Shown here: one piece after another, positions 27,298 through 36,130 of the stretch | Position numbering within the stretch: the first letter of the stretch is position 1 | Layout of the letters: each line of letters starts with the position of its first letter | Made by a program: the position numbers and the translations under genes | The notes under the pieces: model-generated | What the model saw: the letters and a program-made list of their open reading frames with translations, nothing else | Told to the model about the DNA's origin: nothing | Databases searched by the model: none | Assembly (NCBI GenBank): GCA_965248775.1 | Contig: OZ252150.1 | Location: 2,170,001 to 2,234,000, forward strand | Length of the DNA stretch: 64,000 bases | Direction of reading: 5' to 3' | Source of the DNA: JBHHUI01 sp965248775 | Lineage (GTDB): Bacteria > Chloroflexota > Anaerolineae > Anaerolineales > JBHHUI01

Positions 27298-28239
27298 TCC
27301 TTGCTATTTCTAGCTGCAAGAGACTTGCCATTTACACACTTTCATCCACATACCCGCTGGAAATCGGCTCAAAATGTGTCCCCCGCGCTCCAAAACCATG
27401 CGCAGCATGTCATAATCATGAAACCCACGGTCCCACATCACCAACATGCCCATCTCGACCGAGCGCAACAGGCGAAAACCACCTATGCGCTCGCTGGTGT
27501 GGCAAGGCCAGAAGCCCGCATCGACAATCGTATGCGTGCCGCACTCGACCAGATACACCCCTTGCACCTGCGGAAAAGCGCTCTGGCCGCGCGGGCTGTG
27601 GTGCCGTCCAAAAGCCGCCGCATTCTCCGGCGTGTCAGCCACATCTTCAACCGTGCCATCGATGGCCATCAGGCGCAATCCAAAGAGGAACGCGCCGGCT
27701 GTCTCCGTCGTAGCTATCGGTCGACATACATGCCGAAACAAACGCACGACCGGTCGAGCACCCAGTTGATAGCGCCGATAGGTAATCGCACTGTCTTTCG
27801 GTACCGCGTATTCCGGATTGTTCCAGATGTACCGCAACCCCTGGGCGATCTTACGCATTACCCGCCCCAGAGAAGATTGCGTGTAGATGTTCATTGTGAT
27901 GATTAAAAACACTGTCACGACCAGATTCAATTTGCGCTCGCGTTGCGTTTTCAAGCCTTCTGCCTCCAACGCTGCTTCGACCACATCTGGCGGAATAACC
28001 CGGCTCAGGCTTGTAAATGTCAGTTCCCGGCAAAACTTGCTCTCGATGTCAACCTCGCGTAATCTGTATCCCATCAGGTGGCCCCCTGGCATCTTGCGAA
28101 TTTGTATATCTCACAAGTATGCCTCGGGTGCCACCTGTTTGCTTATTTGAAAGGTATTGGGGCTAGTGCCGTGTCTAGCAGGATTGATATCCTTGTTTTC
28201 CGAATGCCAGATAGAGCTACGCGTACCGGGTAGATGACA

Positions 28240-29376
28240 TCAGAACAATGCAAATTCAACAATGCCGAAAGGTGCTAAAGCAGCAGCGAGATCTTGCTTT
28301 TCGGAAGCCGTCGCAGCTTCGAATGCTTCTTCTGCATGGATGATCTGCAGAGCAGATTGTTTCTCTAGATTTGCATTCGCTTTCGCTACGTCTTCATTAG
28401 CTGCATCGATCCTAGCATCATCCTCAGCGAGATTATCCCGGGCCTTTTCGAACTCAGCCCGCGCTACCGCAATCGCAGCCGCAAAGCCGCCATCGATCGC
28501 AGCAACGACCTCTTGTTGCAGCAACCCAAGCTGACGGAATGCATCGTCGCGTTCAGCCTGTACATTGTCCCGATTGGCCCTAGCCGCTGCAATCTCAGCG
28601 GCAGCGGCTGCGACTCCAGCAGCAACATGGTCGGCTGCAGCCTGGTGCCGATTTTGTGCAGCCGCAGGTGTATCTCGCGCAGCCTCGGCCGCCACGAGCG
28701 CTGCTTGCGCATCACGGACATTTTTCGGCACAAGCTCATCTTTATAGCAGTCGGCGCTTATGAGGAATCTGGCAAATCGAGATTCATCGGATGTGCGATC
28801 GACATAGAGTACAGAAAATAAGCCATTGCCATGATTTGCTAGTGACAGGCCTTTAGTCGGAGTATCAAGCACCAGCTGAAAATTTTTCCCAGCTGCGAGC
28901 AGGAGCGCAATGAATTTAGCCGGTATGCCATTGCCAAGTTCGCCGCTACTATCCCCGGCGTAGAAGCGCAGGTCGTGGCTTGTGTTATCTTTGAACACCA
29001 CGATATCGGCTGCGCCGTTTAGTCGTTCGACGTAGTCATCGCGACAAATCCCATTCGTATCTTCGTGGCCGCCAGCGTGAAACGGACAGGAGTCAAAGAA
29101 ATTGTTGGTGCCGTCACCGTCACTGTCGATATCAAGCTTCTTGTGCAGGGGGGTCTCGACCGGAGTGTTGCTGGTCGAGGAACTTGACGAGGTGCTGGTA
29201 CGGGTACTGTGGGCTACGCCACACCCCAAAGTGACGTAGAGAGGGTCAGTGATTAAAAGGGATGGACACGATGGGTGATGGTCAGCCAGCACGACCACTG
29301 GTACGACCAACAGTCCGACCAGCACGGCCAGCAGGGTTATGAGACGAAATGCGTTGGTGAAAGTTTTGTGATACAT
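28240..29376 (-). CDS. Exported protein with calcium-binding-type repeat and alanine-rich coiled coil
   Basis: A 378-residue exported protein. Residues 10-32 are a hydrophobic signal peptide (LITLLAVLVGLLVVPVVVLA) and the mature part starts near ADHHPS. After a Ser/Thr-rich patch (about 59-72) comes DIDSDGDGTNNFFDSCPF, an Asp-rich thrombospondin type 3-like calcium motif. The middle (about 115-210) looks globular. Residues 220-365 are an alanine-rich, charged helix likely to form a long coiled coil (AAGVAAAAAEIAAARANRDN). No enzyme motif is visible. A structural or surface role is likely. The next feature upstream is a run of ACCCAGT repeats. Confidence 0.62.
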   Translation of the reverse strand: MYHKTFTNAFRLITLLAVLVGLLVVPVVVLADHHPSCPSLLITDPLYVTLGCGVAHSTRTSTSSSSSTSNTPVETPLHKKLDIDSDGDGTNNFFDSCPFHAGGHEDTNGICRDDYVERLNGAADIVVFKDNTSHDLRFYAGDSSGELGNGIPAKFIALLLAAGKNFQLVLDTPTKGLSLANHGNGLFSVLYVDRTSDESRFARFLISADCYKDELVPKNVRDAQAALVAAEAARDTPAAAQNRHQAAADHVAAGVAAAAAEIAAARANRDNVQAERDDAFRQLGLLQQEVVAAIDGGFAAAIAVARAEFEKARDNLAEDDARIDAANEDVAKANANLEKQSALQIIHAEEAFEAATASEKQDLAAALAPFGIVEFALF

Positions 29377-29439
29377 GCTGTTCTCCTTTTTGGAAATTCT
29401 TAATTCGTGATGCGCAAGTCGTAATTCGCTCTATTCCTG

Positions 29440-29538
29440 ACCCAGTACCCAGTGGCGGACGCACTGTGCCGGCGTCACGACCCAGTGCATTCATGGCTGG
29501 GTGACTGGGCGTTCACCCAGCCACGGCTGGACGTGGGG
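29440..29538. repeat. ACCCAGT micro-palindrome cluster (types C and D), intergenic
   Basis: ACCCAGT occurs at 29440-29446. A type C unit (CACGACCCAGTGCATTC ... GGGTGACTGGG) spans 29476-29509. A type D unit (CCCAGCCACGGCTGGACGTG and following GGG) spans 29516-29537. The same two types interrupt the IS110 gene at 54847 and 53831. The cluster lies in non-coding DNA upstream of the exported protein gene. Confidence 0.75.
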
Positions 29539-29607
29539 ACTATGTGCTTTATTGTTCTATTGTTTTATTGCTCATTTGTTGCCTCTCTCCCTCTCTTCGG
29601 TGGTCCA

Positions 29608-30033
29608 TTACCATTCCAACGTCTCGCGCATGCCGCGCTGCTCGTCCAGCAGGTCCAGCCGCTTCGGCGACAAGCGTGCCGTGCAAACGCGAGACAAAGT
29701 TCTCTGAACTGGTCCGCTCGATTTCAGGATGCGCCCGCTGACTTCCACCCAGCGCCGGTTCGGGCTACCTTTCAGGAGTACTACGAGCAATGCATCGGTC
29801 TGCTCCGAAACGTGGAAGGCGGCGGCGGTCCAGGCCGGGAACGTGCAGTCGATAACAAATTTGGCCTCCATAGACTTTTCGACTTGATAACAGACAGGGA
29901 CTGACCACAAGTCGGCTGCGGCACCACCACTGAGCGTGGCGAACGTGCCAGCCGATAGATACTCGATGGAGTGATTACGAAGCTGATCCTGCATGCACCC
30001 ATCGTAGCCATTTGGGGGGAGATGGCATGACAC
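29608..30033 (-). CDS. Hypothetical protein between two ACCCAGT repeat clusters
   Basis: A 141-residue ORF; an internal ATG at 29994 (MQDQLRNHSIEYLSAGTF) is an equally good start and gives 128 residues. ATLSGGAAADLWSVPVCYQV and RRWVEVSGRILKS loosely recall the split-barrel (pyridoxamine-oxidase-like) fold, but I cannot assign it. No signal peptide or membrane segment is seen. ACCCAGT palindrome clusters lie on both sides (29440-29538 and 30094-30200), so this may be a gene trapped between repeats. Confidence 0.42.
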   Translation of the reverse strand: MSCHLPPNGYDGCMQDQLRNHSIEYLSAGTFATLSGGAAADLWSVPVCYQVEKSMEAKFVIDCTFPAWTAAAFHVSEQTDALLVVLLKGSPNRRWVEVSGRILKSSGPVQRTLSRVCTARLSPKRLDLLDEQRGMRETLEW

Positions 30034-30093
30034 AAACGGGCTATTTGGGGCTGTTGGACGGGCTATCTTTATTGAGGAGGGTGCAAAATTAGC

Positions 30094-30200
30094 GCCCAGT
30101 ACAGCGTGCAGTGCTCACGCCACTGCGCCGAACAAACTGTGTCGGTACCCAGTCACCCAGTCCCGGAAGTACTGGGCCGGGGCGGACAGACTGGACGTGG
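30094..30200. repeat. ACCCAGT micro-palindrome cluster (type A plus others), intergenic
   Basis: 30094-30146 is a slightly degenerate type A unit (CCCAGTACAGCGTGCAGTGC and so on to AAACTGTGTCGGT), directly followed by a second palindrome ACCCAGTC...GTACTGGG (30147-30176) and a D-like GACTGGACGTGG. The type A sequence is nearly identical to the insertions at 53987 and 54476. Confidence 0.78.
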
Positions 30201-30320
30201 TGCCCACATACCGAAAGTGGGAATCCAGAGCGTAATTACCAGTCAGCTGCGGCTATTGTCCGGCTGTGGAGAGCCTGGAGGCCCGCTAAGTGCATGCGGG
30301 CAAGACATTGAAGGGGCGAC

Positions 30321-33083
30321 TTATTCTCTTTTGTGAGGTCCAACGCCCAAGGATCGGGCGCGTTCGGCGGCGGAGGTACGATTGGTGACAGCCAGCTTGG
30401 CGTAGATGTTGCGCAGATGATTCTTCACAGTGTTCTCAGAGATCACTAGTGTGGCAGCAATCGCCTTGTTACTCGCGCCCGAAACCAGGAAGCTTAACAG
30501 CTCAATTTCGCGTTTCGTCAGGCGTTCGCAGGTTTCCGGGACGAGCAGCGTTTCCGAGTACGCATCTGCGCCTTCAATTTGAAGCTCCGGCAGCAGTTGT
30601 CGGGCATAACTTGGCTGAATGCCGGCCTCGATTGCAAATTCCAATACCGGGATCATGATCTGACCTTCTCGCAATATCAAGAAACCGCTGTCGTTCTGCG
30701 CGCACTCATCAAGCACGGAGAGCAGCTCCTCGCGCACTTGCTTGGGTCGCTCCCACTGGAGATAGAGGTAGGCAAGCAGCAAACGCGGTTCGGTGCTAAG
30801 GCTTACGAAGGGCCATTTCTCTGTATCCTTCAGGGCCGTTCGAAAGATCTTCTCCGCCTTCCGATAGCGTCGTTCGGTTAAGTAAACCAATCCGTCGAAG
30901 ACATTGCGGGTCGGCTTATTCAGAGCTCTAAGAAGTAAGTCATTAACCTTCTGTGCGTAGACGCTCCTGGCATCATCCAGCTGGCCCTGTATCCAATACG
31001 AGCGTGCAAGTTGAAACTGAAATCCGAGTGCGTAGACTGTGTCGACATAGTCGCGAAGGTGCGCGGGCGGCTCGCGAAACACATACGCGGCTTGCTCCGC
31101 TAGCACATATTCACCCCGTGCGGTGTGGATGATAAAGCGTAAATAGGCCACGTCGACTTCAAGGTTAAAGAAGCCACCGACCTGCTCTCCGAGTTTTAGC
31201 GCGCTACGATAATCGGCGAGTGCATCGCTATAACGGCCGCGCCAGAGGTGCACCATTGCCTGCAATCGAGCGGCGGCCGCATGCAACGGCGTGATCGTGT
31301 CGCCGAGTTGTCGATGGACTTGGTGGTTAAATTCTTCCGCGAAATCCATCGCGGCCGGCAGCAGGCCCATATTGATTTCGAAATTGTAAGCCATTTGAAA
31401 AAGGACTTCCGCATCATCCGAATCCCGGACGATCTCCTGGGCGGCAGCGAAATCCTGCGCCGCGAGCTGCAGGGTAGCACGGTCCCACAAGGTATAAAGG
31501 AAAGTACGGTTTGCCAGCAAATGAACGCGCGTCGCCGGACGCAGAGGTAGTTCCAGCGCCTGTTCAATCTGTTTTAATGCCTCCACAGGCGCATTCAGGT
31601 TGGTGTTACATTGTGCCAGTTCGGCAAGCGTACGCCCCAGTCCGGCCTCGTCGCGATCGGCCTTATATCCGGAGCGGGCGTTGTTGAGGAAATCCCGAGC
31701 CCGGCGTAACGCCCCGACTTGAAATGCACATACCCCGCGCCAGTACCATAGATGCGCATCACGCTTGCGCCGGCGTTCCGGCAGCTTTTCGATCCAACTC
31801 TGCAGTGTCTCGACCTGCCCTTGCTGCACCAATCCGGCAGCCTGAGACTCAATTAACTCGACTGATGCGTCCCATTCTTCCGCGGCGAGGAAATGCTGCA
31901 ACGCCTGATCCAACTCGCGCGCCTCGTGTGCCGCTCGCAAATGCATCTGCCGGAACTCGACCGTGAACTCCTGCTGGAAGTGGGCACGCAGGAAATCCGC
32001 GAACAGCGCGTGGTAACGATAAACCGGCTGGCGCGCCACGCCAGGGGCTACCCCGTTCGCAGGGGACTCAACGCGCACGAGAAAGACGTTGCCCTCGTAG
32101 AGTTCGGCCAGTATTCGACCGGCCTCCGCGTTTCCCGTCACGCTCCTGCACAGCTCTGCGCTCAACTCGCTCAGGATGGAAGTCTGTAACAGGAAGGCAC
32201 GCACTTCATCCGATTGCAGCCGCAAGACCTCGTTGGCAAGGAAGTCAAAAACGAAGCGATCCGATTCGGCCAGATTAGCCAGAAAGTCGCTGCGCTCTTC
32301 TTCGGAGCCGATCTGCTGCAGCGAGCCAGCCAGCAGGCGCAGTCCGACCGGCCAGCCCTCTGTACGCACAGCCAGCAGCTGCAGGTCTTCCGGAGCCAGC
32401 CCGATCTGCAAGCGCTCGTTGAGCAGCGTCTGCATCTCGCTATCGCTAAAGCGCAGCTCGCCCAGGCGGATCTCCGCCAACGTGCCGCGCGCGCGCATCT
32501 TCGCCAGCGCGAGCGGCGGGTCGGCACGCGTGGTGATTACGATGCGCAAGTTCTCCGGCAATCGTTCGAGCAGGAAGTCCAATCCGCCGAGCACGGTTTC
32601 GTCGTGGATCAGGTGCAGGTCATCCAGCACGAGCACATACGTATCTGGGGGAGCATCCAGAATGTCGTTGATAAACGCGCCGAGCGTGCGTTGCAGCTGC
32701 ACGTCGGGCACACCGGGTTCGGTCTGAAATCCTGTTCCCTTCAAATGCCGACGCGTGGCTTCGCCAAACTCCGGCACAAGCGGCTCGAGCGCAAACACCA
32801 GTGCCGTGACAAAGCGCACAGGGTCGTTGTCGGACTCGTCGATCGAGAGCCAAGCAGCTTTGGCCAGTATAATGTCTGAATCGGACCTTAGCCCTTCGAT
32901 CCATTCGCTCAACAGGGTTGTCTTCCCGTAACCAGCCGGGGCCGATAGCAAAGTGAGCGGGTAATCGGCGAGCGCCTGATTGAGCGTGGCTTGCAATGCA
33001 GGTCGCGGAATCAGGTCCGGCCGCACGTGCGGCGGGTGGAACTTGGTGGCGGGGAGCCAGTCGGGCCGATCGAAAGTGGGCAC
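30321..33083 (-). CDS. MalT-like LuxR-family ATP-dependent transcriptional activator
   Basis: A 920-residue STAND-type regulator. The N-terminal NTPase has a Walker A loop (LSAPAGYGKTTLLSEW, residues 45-60) and a Walker B-like strand (YVLVLDDLHLIHDE). The middle, about 350-820, is built of TPR-like helical repeats, and the C-terminus (about 845-910) is a LuxR-type helix-turn-helix (LTKREIELLSFLVSGASNKA, ENTVKNHLRNIYAKL). Such proteins switch on genes when ATP and an inducer bind. The gene follows the decayed SARP regulator after only 6 bases on the same strand, so the two were probably one unit. No target genes are evident. Confidence 0.9.
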   Translation of the reverse strand: MPTFDRPDWLPATKFHPPHVRPDLIPRPALQATLNQALADYPLTLLSAPAGYGKTTLLSEWIEGLRSDSDIILAKAAWLSIDESDNDPVRFVTALVFALEPLVPEFGEATRRHLKGTGFQTEPGVPDVQLQRTLGAFINDILDAPPDTYVLVLDDLHLIHDETVLGGLDFLLERLPENLRIVITTRADPPLALAKMRARGTLAEIRLGELRFSDSEMQTLLNERLQIGLAPEDLQLLAVRTEGWPVGLRLLAGSLQQIGSEEERSDFLANLAESDRFVFDFLANEVLRLQSDEVRAFLLQTSILSELSAELCRSVTGNAEAGRILAELYEGNVFLVRVESPANGVAPGVARQPVYRYHALFADFLRAHFQQEFTVEFRQMHLRAAHEARELDQALQHFLAAEEWDASVELIESQAAGLVQQGQVETLQSWIEKLPERRRKRDAHLWYWRGVCAFQVGALRRARDFLNNARSGYKADRDEAGLGRTLAELAQCNTNLNAPVEALKQIEQALELPLRPATRVHLLANRTFLYTLWDRATLQLAAQDFAAAQEIVRDSDDAEVLFQMAYNFEINMGLLPAAMDFAEEFNHQVHRQLGDTITPLHAAAARLQAMVHLWRGRYSDALADYRSALKLGEQVGGFFNLEVDVAYLRFIIHTARGEYVLAEQAAYVFREPPAHLRDYVDTVYALGFQFQLARSYWIQGQLDDARSVYAQKVNDLLLRALNKPTRNVFDGLVYLTERRYRKAEKIFRTALKDTEKWPFVSLSTEPRLLLAYLYLQWERPKQVREELLSVLDECAQNDSGFLILREGQIMIPVLEFAIEAGIQPSYARQLLPELQIEGADAYSETLLVPETCERLTKREIELLSFLVSGASNKAIAATLVISENTVKNHLRNIYAKLAVTNRTSAAERARSLGVGPHKRE

Positions 33084-33089
33084 AGCTAC

Positions 33090-35957
33090 TCAGCGATCTA
33101 GATCAGCCATCAGTGCCAGGTTTCTCTTTTTGTTGGTACTGGTCGGCGAATCGGCCAGAATCTCCGCGATGAGATTATCTAGCGTTCTTTCCCGTCCGCG
33201 CGCGCTGCCGAGCGCAACCACCGCGGGAAGCAGCCCAGCTTCCAATTCGGCGAGTAGGCCAGCAGCGCGGTCTCTGATTTCCGGACCGCCCTTCGTCTGG
33301 TGCAGCACAAAAGCCAACAATTCCACTGCACGCTCGCTTTTCTCCTCACCACCAAAAAGCCTGGCAACGCTCGTTAGAACTTCCAGAGTCAGCGGCAGCG
33401 CCTGTATTTCCATGGCGAGCTGCAGAGCTTCATCATATCGTCTTTTCGCCTCGTCATACGCGCCCTTTTCTCGCGCCATATCGCCCAACCGCCGGAGAGA
33501 ACTTGTAATCTCGCGGCGATTGCCCGTCTCGCGATTGATGTCCAGGCTTTCTCGCAGCAGCGTCTCGGCGTCTGCGTACTCGCCCGACAAATAAGCAACC
33601 TGTCCCAGATAATTGAGTGCGGCCGATATGCCATATTGGTAATCGATCTCGCGATAGAGGCTCAGGCTTTCCTGATAGAGTTGGTTTGCTTGCGAATATT
33701 TCCCCAGCTCCTGAGCAATTGCACCCTGGTTAACGAGCACACGGGCTACGCCAAACTGGTCACCAATCTTCCGTGCGATTGTCAGACTCTCTCTATAGTG
33801 AAGCTGCGCGCGGTCATAATCGGCAGACTCATCGCAGATCGTATTGGCAAGGTTGTTGAGCGACAGGCTCATTCCATATTGATCCCCAAGTTGACGGTAA
33901 ATCGCCAGGCTTTCCTGAAGACGTTCTCGTGAGTCGGTGTACTCGCCCAACCAGTATCGAACCAATCCAAGAAGATAAAGAGCTAGGGCAAGCTCATCCT
34001 GCGCCTCGAGCGCCCGACAGATTACGATGCTTTTATACAGCAACGTTTTAGCTTCATCAAAATCAGACAGCCAAACCTGGAATTCGGCCCGCCGGGTCCA
34101 AATCTTTGCCAGGAGAAGACGTTCCGATGGGTCCGCAGCCCAGACTGCCGCTTCGGCCTGCGCGAAGGCCACTTGACCCTCTCGCAGCCCATTCCGCGCC
34201 CAGTAGAAAAGGTAGAGACTTTCCAGCGAGAGTTCAATAGCTGCCAGATTTGCGCGCGTCACGGCCCATTCCCAGGCAGCGCGGACGTCGTCAATCACAG
34301 CGTCGATCTCCGCCAACGCCGCTTGCTGCCCACCGCCTTTAAGCGTTTGTTCCCGATCACTTAGAAAATTTAAATTAAAATCGCAGTGGGCGTCGTGCGT
34401 TTCTTCTTCCTCATACGGCGTCTCCGTCAATTTTTCGGCAATGTATTGCTTCAACGATGGGTGAATGTCAAAGCGCCCGATCTGATCCTGGCTCAGGAAC
34501 GATTTCTCCTCCAGGACGCGAAGCGTGATCGCATTCGACCGCGCGATAACCTTTGCAGCTTCAGGAGTGAGCGGCCCTCGAATCACGGATAGTTTTCGAA
34601 CCGCGGCGCGCTCGGCCACCGAAAGCAGCGTCCAGGAATGCTCGAACGTAGCTCGCAAGCTGCGTTGCCTCTCCGGGACATCTCGGAGCGTTGTTGCCAG
34701 ATAATCGAGACTGCGTTCGATTTCGTGGGCGATCTCCGCGCACGAGTGCACCCGCACCCACGCGGCCTACAGTTCGATCCCCAACGGCAGGCCGTGCGGC
34801 AAGCGGCATACGCGCACAACCTGTAGGCGCGGCGCCCAGAATTTCCGACAATAGCCTGACCCCATCCAGGAGATGTTCAAAGCCATCCAGTACCAGTAGC
34901 AGCTCTTTTTCACGCAGGTAGTCGAGCAATGCCCGCCGGGGATCGGCCGGGTCGCTGAGGGAGAGCTTGAGTGCGTCGGCTATGGCAGGGACGACAAATT
35001 CAACGGAACGAACAGGGGCCAGGCGGACAAAGTAAACGCCGTGCAAGAAGGCGCCTTTGTTGCTGGCAGCCGCCCGCGCGGCCAGACGGGTCTTGCCGAC
35101 ACCGCCCGGCCCTACCAGGGTGAGCAAACGGCATTTCGAATTCGACAGGTGCGTTCTAATCGCTGCTAGTTCCATCTCCCGTCCAATGAATGGCGTAGGC
35201 TCAGAGGGCAAGTTGGGGGCCGGTGCTGCACGGCTTGTGCGGATGCGCGCGGCGAGTGCGGCGGTTGCCTCGGCGGGTTCAACCGCGAGTTCGGCCGCGA
35301 GTAGTTTTTTAGCGTTGTATATTGCGCCAAGGCGGCGTTATGCTGCCCATCCCGCGCAAGGAGCAGCATGTATAGTCGCTGCGCTGATTCACGCAGTGGA
35401 TCGAGCGCGACGAGCCGGCGACCATACTCCGCAGCGCGTTTGTAATCGCCTTTTACTAGGCCTTGGGCACTCAGGCTGTGTAGCGCCTCCGCTGCCCGGA
35501 GGCGCAGACGTTCGCGCTCCAACAACATCCAGTCTTCGAGGCCGCGACTTTCGCGGACGTGGACACCCTCCAGAAAATCGCCGCGATAGAGTCCAATCGC
35601 CTTGGCAAACTGCTCTTCGGCATCCGCTCTTTTTTGTGCGGCTGCAAGAAGCTCGGTGAATTCCGCCGTATCCAGACAATAGGTGCTTTCAAAATTTAAG
35701 GCAACGGTGTGGCGCTCGATGCTGAGGTACGCCGGAAGATGTTTACGAAGACTGGTTAGTACTGCACGTAAGTTTGCAAGTCCCTGCTTATGTGGGCGCT
35801 CATCCCAGAGCAAGTCGGCAAGCGTTTCACGCGCGTGCGCCTCGCCGGTGCAGATGAGGTACGCAAGCAAAACTTCGGCTTTGCGCGAGGCCAATCCGGT
35901 AACCGGCTGCCCATTTTCCTCGATGTTGAGCCCGCCCAGCAAAGAAATTTCTAGCAA
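33090..35957 (-). pseudogene. SARP/AfsR-type regulator (BTAD, NB-ARC, TPR), broken
   Basis: The original protein would have an N-terminal OmpR-like DNA-binding domain (LEISLLGGLNIEENG), a BTAD domain (AEALHSLSAQGLVKGDYKRA), an NB-ARC NTPase (LTLVGPGGVGKTRLAARAAA) and TPR repeats (QYGMSLSLNNLANTI and similar). The start is probably TTG 35957 with GGAG close by. A one-base loss in an A run near 35310 shifts the frame after the BTAD domain. Part of NB-ARC is deleted near 34835 (EILGAAP joins VVRVCRLPHGLPLG), and TAG occurs at 34767-34769 inside GIEL-stop-AAWVR. The C-terminal TPR half remains open to 33090. This is real decay, not just one error. Confidence 0.85.
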
Positions 35958-36130
35958 TTTGCTCCATTATTCGGGCGTCTCTGATCGTTCTCTGATCGCT
36001 TTATAAGTAAGCTTCTACTGTACCTTGATCCAGACGACCGTTTGTTTGGTTGATTATATCCGGGAGATCGCCAAGTCGAAACTGCATGGAGTTTCGTCCA
36101 ACTATTCCAACTATATGGAGGGAATACAAC

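Larger units (their letters stand above)
24778..27340 (-). mobile_element. IS256-family insertion sequence (contains a third element)
   Basis: Imperfect terminal repeats AGTGTGTAAACGGC (24778) and, inverted, AGTGTGTAAATGGC (ending 27340) bound the element. Without the nested 1061-bp element and its 5-bp duplication it is about 1.5 kb, normal for the family. I do not see matching target duplications on its two sides, so the exact ends are approximate, or flanking bases were lost. Confidence 0.8.
24085..28092 (-). pseudogene. IS4-family transposase split by the IS256-family element
   Basis: The N-terminal part (28092 down to about 27353) reads GYRLREVDIESKFCREL to ILSRFPAG, and then runs into the inserted element. 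The C-terminal part (about 24775 down to 24085) resumes as NTIFPTHVKPKNRCPLPDGS and carries RAYHERWEIELVIDEVDTHQ. The linker around the junction is longer than in copy 1, which shows that copy 1 has lost sequence here. Without the insertion this copy might encode the full transposase. Confidence 0.87.
24076..28160 (-). mobile_element. IS4-type insertion sequence, copy 2, carrying two further nested elements
   Basis: Same ends as copy 1 (CCAATACCTTTCAAATAAG at 24076 and its inverse ending at 28160). The target GGCTAGTG is duplicated at 24068-24075 and 28161-28168. Inside its transposase gene sits an IS256-family element (about 24778-27340), which itself contains a third element (26237-27297). 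Three insertion events are therefore stacked in a clear order, the IS4-type element being the oldest. Confidence 0.93.

Noticed and set aside
24778..27340. Target duplication of the IS256-family element
   Set aside because: The 8-9 bases on each side do not match in any tested alignment, so none is claimed.
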